From JANOBJ01 sp031411575 (GTDB lineage Bacteria; Pseudomonadota; Gammaproteobacteria; Burkholderiales; Burkholderiaceae_C): a stretch of DNA of 9,046 nt. Below, in pieces: positions 5,261 through 9,046 of the stretch. The first letter of the stretch is position 1. Every line of letters starts with the position of its first letter. The translations under genes and the position numbers were made by a program. The notes under the pieces were generated by a model, which was given only the letters and a program-made list of their open reading frames with translations, made no database searches and had not been told where the DNA came from. Where the stretch lies: the NCBI GenBank assembly GCA_031411575.1, contig JANOBJ010000313.1:1-9046 (forward strand), given 5' to 3'.

Positions 5261-5977
5261 ATGGACGTAGCCGCCCCCCCCGCGAGTACCCTTGAACCCG
5301 CCCGCAGCATCTACGTGGTGGCCGCGCACCCCAACTGGCGCGAATCCCGCGTCAACCGGCGGCTGCTGGAGGCCGCGCAGGCAGTGCCCGGCGTGACGGT
5401 GTGCGACCTGTATGGCCGCTACCCCGACTACAGCATCGACGTCGAAGCCGAGCAGGCGGCGCTGGCGGCAGCTCAGCTGGTGGTGCTGCTGCACCCGATC
5501 CACTGGTACTCGATGCCGCCCTTGCAAAAGCTCTGGCTGGACGATGTGCTGACCTACGGCTGGGCCTACGGCGCGCATTCGACTGCGGGCAAGGATTCTG
5601 GCAAGGCCGTGGGCAAGGGCGACGGCAGCGCCCTGCGGGGCAAGGACTTGTGGCTGGTGGCGACCACCGGCGGCCCGGAATCGTCTTACCACCCTCAAAG
5701 CTACAACCGCTATTTTTTTGACGCTTTCCTGCCGCCCTACGAGCAGACCGCCGCCCTGTGCGGCATGCGCTTTTTGCCGCCCCTGCTGCTGCACGGCGCC
5801 CACACCGCGCCCGCCGACGACGTGGCCACGCACGTGGCCACCTTCGGCGAGCGTCTGCGCAGCTACCCGCAGTGGGACGAACTCGATGAGCTCGAGCAGT
5901 GCCCGGCCTGTGAGGTGCCGCAGCAGGACCGGCCGCAGGACACGGCCGGTCAGCTGGCGCTGGAGCAAGACCACTGA
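5261..5977 (+). CDS. kefF: KefF-like flavoprotein, activator of KefC antiporter
   Basis: A 238-aa flavodoxin-fold NAD(P)H:quinone oxidoreductase-like protein. Matches to KefF include Ala-Ala-His-Pro near the N-terminus, Leu-Tyr-Gly-Arg-Tyr-Pro-Asp, His-Pro-Ile-His-Trp-Tyr-Ser-Met-Pro-Pro, Lys-Leu-Trp-Leu-Asp, Gly-Trp-Ala-Tyr-Gly and Ala-Thr-Thr-Gly-Gly-Pro-Glu-Ser. KefF binds KefC at the inner membrane and is needed for full K+ efflux; it also reduces quinones. It is longer than the E. coli protein (about 176 aa): there is an insert of about 15-18 Gly/Lys/Asp-rich residues after Gly-Trp-Ala-Tyr-Gly and an acidic C-terminal tail with Cys-Pro-Ala-Cys. ATG 5261 was chosen over ATG 5234, which lies only 23 bp from parA; neither has a clear ribosome binding site. 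The stop overlaps the kefC start by one base (TGATG). Confidence 0.9.
   Translation: MDVAAPPASTLEPARSIYVVAAHPNWRESRVNRRLLEAAQAVPGVTVCDLYGRYPDYSIDVEAEQAALAAAQLVVLLHPIHWYSMPPLQKLWLDDVLTYGWAYGAHSTAGKDSGKAVGKGDGSALRGKDLWLVATTGGPESSYHPQSYNRYFFDAFLPPYEQTAALCGMRFLPPLLLHGAHTAPADDVATHVATFGERLRSYPQWDELDELEQCPACEVPQQDRPQDTAGQLALEQDH
5274..5281 (+). repeat. Run of eight C in the first codons of kefF
   Basis: Eight consecutive C span codons 5 to 7 of kefF (Ala-Pro-Pro). A one-base slip would put the gene out of frame near its start. This could be incidental in GC-rich DNA, a sequencing risk, or a slippage switch. Confidence 0.6.
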
Positions 5978-7806
5978 TGGAACACGCACCGGCCTGGCTG
6001 ACCAACAGCTTCATCTACCTCTCCGCCGCCGTGATCGCGGTGCCGCTGTCCAAGGCTCTCGGGCTGGGCTCGATCATTGGCTACCTGGCCGCCGGCATGG
6101 CGATCGGCCCGTGGGGGCTGGGGCTGGTGAGCAATGTCGAGGACATCCTGCACTTTGCCGAGTTTGGCGTGGTGCTGATGCAGTTGCGGATCGGGCTGGA
6201 GCTGGAGCCCAAGCGGCTGTGGACCCTGCGCCGGCCGATCTTTGGCTGGGGCAGTGCGCAGGTGCTGGGCTGCGCGGTGGTGCTGGCCGGCGTGGCCATG
6301 CTGTTTGGCGTGGGCTGGCAGACCGCCGTGGTGGCCGCGCTCGGGCTGGCGCTGTCGTCCACCGCGATTTCGCTGCAGGTGATGGGCGAGCGCAATCTGC
6401 TGCCCACCACCAGCGGCCAGGCGGGCTTTTCGATCCTGCTGTTCCAGGACGTGGCGGCCATCCCGATCCTGGCGCTGGTGCCGCTGCTGGGCGTGGCGGC
6501 GGTCTCCAGCGATGCGGTCATACCCGGCGGGCGGGCCTGGGAGGCGGTCAAGATCATCGCCGTGATCGGTGGCATCGTGCTCGGCGGACGCCTGCTGCTG
6601 CGGCCGTTGCTGCGCTGGATCGCCAACAGCAAAACACCCGAGATCTTCACCGCCGCGGCGCTGCTGCTGGTGGTGGGCATCGCGGGGCTGATGCTGCTGG
6701 TGGGCCTGTCGATGGCGCTGGGCGCGTTCCTGGCGGGCGTGCTGCTGGCCGAGAGCGAGTACCGGCGCGAACTGGAAACCGACATCGAACCCTTCAAGGG
6801 CCTCTTGCTTGGCCTGTTTTTCATCGCGGTCGGCATGAGCATCGACTTTGGCGTGCTGATGCGCTCGCCCGGGCTGATGGCCGCGATCCTGCTGGGCTTC
6901 GTGGCGATCAAGCTGGTGGTCATCTTCAGCCTGGCGCGCGTCATGGGCATCCCGTTCCAGGAGCGCCCGGTGTTCACGCTGCTGCTGGCCCAGGGCGGCG
7001 AGTTTGCGTTTGTGGTGTTTCAGGCGGCGGCGGGCGCCAAGGTGTTCTCCGCTGAAACCTCCTCGCTGTTGATTGGCGCCGTGGCGCTGTCGATGCTGCT
7101 CAGCCCCCTGCTGCTGGTGGCGATCGACCGGCTGTTGCTGCCGCGCTGGGCCAAGGCGCAGGGGCCGGTGCTGGAGGAGATTTCAGAGCCGCAAAGTGCG
7201 CCGCTGATCGTGGCGGGCTTTGGCCGCTATGGCCAGATCATCGGCCGCATGCTGCTGGCGCAGGGCATTCCGGCCACCGTGCTCGACCATGACGCCGAGA
7301 TGGTGGAGGCCGCGCGCTCGTTCGGCTACCGCGTGTTCTATGGCGACGCTACGCGGCTTGATCTGCTGCGCACCGCGGGCGCGGCCACGGCCAAAATCCT
7401 GGTGGTGGCGGTGGACGACGTGGATCAGTCGCTGGCCATCGTGGACCTGGCGCGCGAGCATTTTCCGAAAGTGCAGATCGTGGCGCGCGCGCGCGACGTG
7501 ACGCACTGGAACGCGCTGCGCGACCGCGGCGTGCTGCATGTGGAGCGCGAGCTGTTCGAATCCAGCCTGCGAAGTGCGCGCACCGTGCTGGAGCTGCTGG
7601 GCCAGGCACCGCACGAGGCGCGCCAGAGCGCCATGCGCTTTCGCCGCCACAACCTGGCACTGGTCGAGCAGCTGTACCCGCACCACAAAGACCGCGCGCG
7701 CGTGATCGCGGTGGTCAAGCAGGGACGCCAGCAACTGGAGGAGCAGATGGCGAGCGAGCGCGAGGAACGCGACAAGCGCGGCAGCGGGCGGCCACAAGGC
7801 TGGTAG
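5977..7806 (+). CDS. kefC: Glutathione-regulated K+/H+ antiporter KefC/KefB type
   Basis: A 609-aa inner-membrane CPA2 antiporter, close to the 620 aa of E. coli KefC. Residues about 8-385 form the membrane transport domain with many hydrophobic helices. The regulatory loop Glu-Leu-Glu267-Thr-Asp269-Ile-Glu-Pro-Phe-Lys-Gly (265-275) and the following LLLGLFFIAVGMSIDFG match KefC. The cytosolic RCK/TrkA-N domain starts at about 408 with the nucleotide-binding Gly414-Phe-Gly416-Arg-Tyr-Gly419, then Val-Leu-Asp-His-Asp and Tyr-Gly-Asp-Ala-Thr. Ile-Val-Ala-Arg-Ala-Arg-Asp-Val-Thr-His completes the resemblance. Glutathione keeps KefC closed and electrophile adducts open it, acidifying the cytoplasm. 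The C-terminal 40 residues are highly charged. The start overlaps the kefF stop by one base, implying translational coupling. Arg71, in a segment usually wholly hydrophobic, is unusual. Confidence 0.95.
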   Translation: MEHAPAWLTNSFIYLSAAVIAVPLSKALGLGSIIGYLAAGMAIGPWGLGLVSNVEDILHFAEFGVVLMQLRIGLELEPKRLWTLRRPIFGWGSAQVLGCAVVLAGVAMLFGVGWQTAVVAALGLALSSTAISLQVMGERNLLPTTSGQAGFSILLFQDVAAIPILALVPLLGVAAVSSDAVIPGGRAWEAVKIIAVIGGIVLGGRLLLRPLLRWIANSKTPEIFTAAALLLVVGIAGLMLLVGLSMALGAFLAGVLLAESEYRRELETDIEPFKGLLLGLFFIAVGMSIDFGVLMRSPGLMAAILLGFVAIKLVVIFSLARVMGIPFQERPVFTLLLAQGGEFAFVVFQAAAGAKVFSAETSSLLIGAVALSMLLSPLLLVAIDRLLLPRWAKAQGPVLEEISEPQSAPLIVAGFGRYGQIIGRMLLAQGIPATVLDHDAEMVEAARSFGYRVFYGDATRLDLLRTAGAATAKILVVAVDDVDQSLAIVDLAREHFPKVQIVARARDVTHWNALRDRGVLHVERELFESSLRSARTVLELLGQAPHEARQSAMRFRRHNLALVEQLYPHHKDRARVIAVVKQGRQQLEEQMASEREERDKRGSGRPQGW

Positions 7807-7849
7807 GACGCATTTTGTGGGTCTAATAACACCCGGGTCCGCATCCCGT

Positions 7850-7878
7850 GGTCATTGTTTGCTATTATTTTAATAGCA
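7850..7878. repeat. AT-rich palindromic element at the kefC/TauE convergent junction
   Basis: TGCTATTA (7860-7867) pairs exactly with TAATAGCA (7871-7878) around TTT, preceded by GGTCATTGTT. Positions 7850-7865 are the exact inverse of 1510-1525. On the - strand the stop codon of the TauE-type gene (7865-7867) and its last codons lie inside the hairpin. Located between two converging genes, it may serve as a two-way transcript end. The 58 bp from kefC to the TauE stop hold nothing else evident. Confidence 0.65.
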
Positions 7879-8635
7879 TCGGCTTGACGCCGTCCCACAG
7901 CAGCTTGCAGCCAGTGAGGAACATGCCGCCATACACCAGCCGGTAAAACAGCACCGGGTTGATGCGGCTGGCAATGCGCACGCCGATCCACACACCAATC
8001 GGCGCCAGCGGCAGCAGTGCCAGCGAGGTGGCCATGTTGCGCAGGTCCAGCAAGCCCAGCCAGGCGTAGGGAATCCACTTGCTGAGGTTGATGAAGAAAA
8101 ACAAAAAGGCCATGGTGGCGGTGAACACCAGTGGCGGCAGCTTGAGCGGGATCACGTAGGCATTGATCGGCGGGCCGCCGGCGTGCGCTACAAAACTGGT
8201 GAAGCCCGAGGTGGTGGTGAGGATCGCACCCAGCCAGCGCGGCGGCGGCGGGCTGTCGGCCCGGGGCGGAAACAGCAGGCGCTGCGCCAGAAACAGCAGT
8301 GTGAACGCCCCCACCACGCCGGCCACCACGTGGGTCGCCAGGAGCTTGAACAGCAGCGCGCCGATCAGCGTGCCGAGCAGGCCGAACGGGATCAGGAACT
8401 TGAGCAGCTGGCGGTCAAAGTTCTTGCGGAACGCGGCAATGCCCAGCAGGTCCATCACCAGCAGCACCGGCATCAGGATGGCGGCAGCCTGCGGCACTGT
8501 CACGGCCAGCGCCATCATCGGCACCGCCAGCGAACCAAAGCCGGCGCCAAAGCCGCTTTTGCTCACCCCCAGCAGCAGCACGGCGGGCACAGCCACGGCA
8601 TAGAAGAAAGGGTCGGTGATGAGGGGAAAATTCAC
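7865..8635 (-). CDS. TauE/SafE-family sulfite exporter-like permease
   Basis: A predicted inner-membrane protein of 256 aa with about eight hydrophobic segments. Two family hallmark regions are visible, one per half: Gly-Val-Ser-Lys-Ser-Gly-Phe-Gly-Ala-Gly-Phe-Gly followed by Ala-Val-Pro, and Gly-Phe-Thr-Ser-Phe-Val-Ala-His-Ala-Gly-Gly-Pro-Pro. Members export sulfite, sulfoacetate or related organosulfur anions; the substrate here is unknown and no sulfur genes are adjacent. I chose GTG 8635 (encoding a start at Met-Asn-Phe-Pro-Leu-Ile) because the 33 residues before it, from GTG 8734, are hydrophilic and unlike the family. No Shine-Dalgarno is visible at either, so the start is uncertain. 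The last codons and stop lie in the AT-rich element. Confidence 0.88.
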   Translation of the reverse strand: MNFPLITDPFFYAVAVPAVLLLGVSKSGFGAGFGSLAVPMMALAVTVPQAAAILMPVLLVMDLLGIAAFRKNFDRQLLKFLIPFGLLGTLIGALLFKLLATHVVAGVVGAFTLLFLAQRLLFPPRADSPPPPRWLGAILTTTSGFTSFVAHAGGPPINAYVIPLKLPPLVFTATMAFLFFFINLSKWIPYAWLGLLDLRNMATSLALLPLAPIGVWIGVRIASRINPVLFYRLVYGGMFLTGCKLLWDGVKPMLLK

Positions 8636-8726
8636 GGGTGGGCGAGACTGGGCAATGGCGCCGGTTCTCGTCGGAGTGGAAGTCTGGCGCTGATTATCGT
8701 GGCGGTCGCACTGGAGCGTGCGGCTG

Positions 8727-8750
8727 CTGCGCACACCCCACCGTGCGTAG
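8727..8750 (-). terminator. Possible hairpin after livF
   Basis: CTGCGCAC (8727-8734) can pair with GTGCGTAG (8743-8750), with one G-T wobble, around an 8-nt loop, starting 18 bp past the livF stop. There is no T-run, so termination is only possible. The remaining gap to the TauE-type gene (8636-8726) holds nothing evident beyond a GATAAT-like hexamer on the - strand. Confidence 0.3.
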
Positions 8751-8767
8751 CGGCGCGACGACCGGGT

Positions 8768-9046
8768 TCAGTGCGTTTCCAGTCCCAGGTAGGCCTTGCG
8801 GATTTCGGGCCGCTCCATCAGCTCGCTGGCCAGGCCTTCGGCGACGATGCGGCCCTCTTCCATCACATAGGCCCGGCGCGCCAGCTCCATCGCCATGGCC
8901 ACGTTCTGCTCAACCAGCAGCACCGAGGTGCCCTGGGCGTTGATGGCGCGAATCGCGTCGAACATGTCCATCACGATGGCCGGTGCCAGGCCCAGCGAGG
9001 GCTCGTCCAGCAACAGCATGCGCGGACAAGCCATCAACGCGCGGCC
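8768..9046 (-). CDS. livF: LivF, branched-chain amino acid ABC transporter ATPase (C-terminal part)
   Basis: The gene runs off the right edge; 92 codons and the stop are present and the frame is open to position 9046. The visible sequence begins Gly-Arg-Ala-Leu-Met-Ala, then Walker B and D-loop Leu-Leu-Leu-Asp-Glu-Pro-Ser-Leu-Gly-Leu-Ala-Pro, which is typical of LivF. It continues with Val-Leu-Leu-Val-Glu-Gln-Asn in the H-loop region and the LivF-like end Lys-Ala-Tyr-Leu-Gly-Leu-Glu. LivF and LivG energise the LivHM permease for uptake of leucine, isoleucine, valine or related substrates via a periplasmic binding protein. The rest of the operon would lie beyond the edge. The internal ATG near 9034 is not the start. 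Confidence 0.94.
   Translation of the reverse strand, partial: GRALMACPRMLLLDEPSLGLAPAIVMDMFDAIRAINAQGTSVLLVEQNVAMAMELARRAYVMEEGRIVAEGLASELMERPEIRKAYLGLETH

Noticed and set aside
6081..6977. A 298-codon - strand frame inside kefC
   Set aside because: Antisense shadow of a conserved membrane protein; no matching motifs.
5718..7055. A 445-codon + strand frame overlapping kefF and kefC
   Set aside because: It is the shifted frame of two well-supported genes, with repetitive Arg/Gly/Ala composition.
8636..8734. N-terminal extension of the TauE-type protein to GTG 8734
   Set aside because: The 33 residues are hydrophilic and unlike any family N-terminus; the membrane protein begins naturally at GTG 8635, though the choice is not certain.

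Overview
The window looks like a chromosomal segment of a GC-rich betaproteobacterium of the order Burkholderiales, most likely the family Comamonadaceae. The reasons are the strong G/C bias at third codon positions, a tandem pair of DUF4148-type secreted proteins, a CrgA-like LysR regulator, a LivF-type ABC ATPase, and three copies of an AT-rich element with the core TAGCAAACAATGACC or a close variant. The assignment is by resemblance; no search was run. There are no rRNA, tRNA, CRISPR, phage or insertion-sequence genes. The window holds twelve protein genes, one cut by the right edge.

Layout. Positions 1-242 hold an 8 x 8-bp tandem repeat and a perfect hairpin but no gene. Positions 243-1376 hold three small paralogous genes on the + strand (called A, B and C here, 110-115 aa, unrecognised family). 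A fourth paralogue, D, lies alone at 3753-4076. Between them are a LysR-type regulator on the - strand (1635-2564), an AT-rich divergent control region, and two near-identical exported proteins of the DUF4148 type (2782-3066 and 3207-3491) ending at a strong intrinsic terminator. Next, on the - strand, come an orphan ParA-type ATPase (4593-5210) and a MaoC-type hydratase (4107-4562), probably co-transcribed. Divergent from parA is a kefF-kefC pair with a one-base stop/start overlap (5261-7806), which encodes a glutathione-gated K+/H+ antiporter and its flavoprotein partner. The right end holds a TauE/SafE-type permease and the C-terminal part of livF, both on the - strand.

How the genes work together. 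Only the Kef pair forms an understood complex: KefC carries K+ efflux coupled to proton entry during electrophile stress, and KefF activates it. The LysR regulator sits next to the DUF4148 pair and may control it, but that is inference from position. The ParA-like ATPase has no ParB partner or parS-like array in view, so it is more likely a cargo-positioning or orphan ATPase than a plasmid-type partition system.

The most unusual content is the four-member A-D family. A core of 65 residues aligns without a single gap in all four copies. Twelve positions are invariant, including an Asp-Cys pair and a Leu-Trp pair always 22 residues apart, but no known domain is recognisable. Other oddities are stop codons of two unrelated genes lying inside copies of the AT-rich element, five GTGA motifs spaced about one DNA turn apart downstream of the first DUF4148 gene, and an eight-C run in the first codons of kefF.
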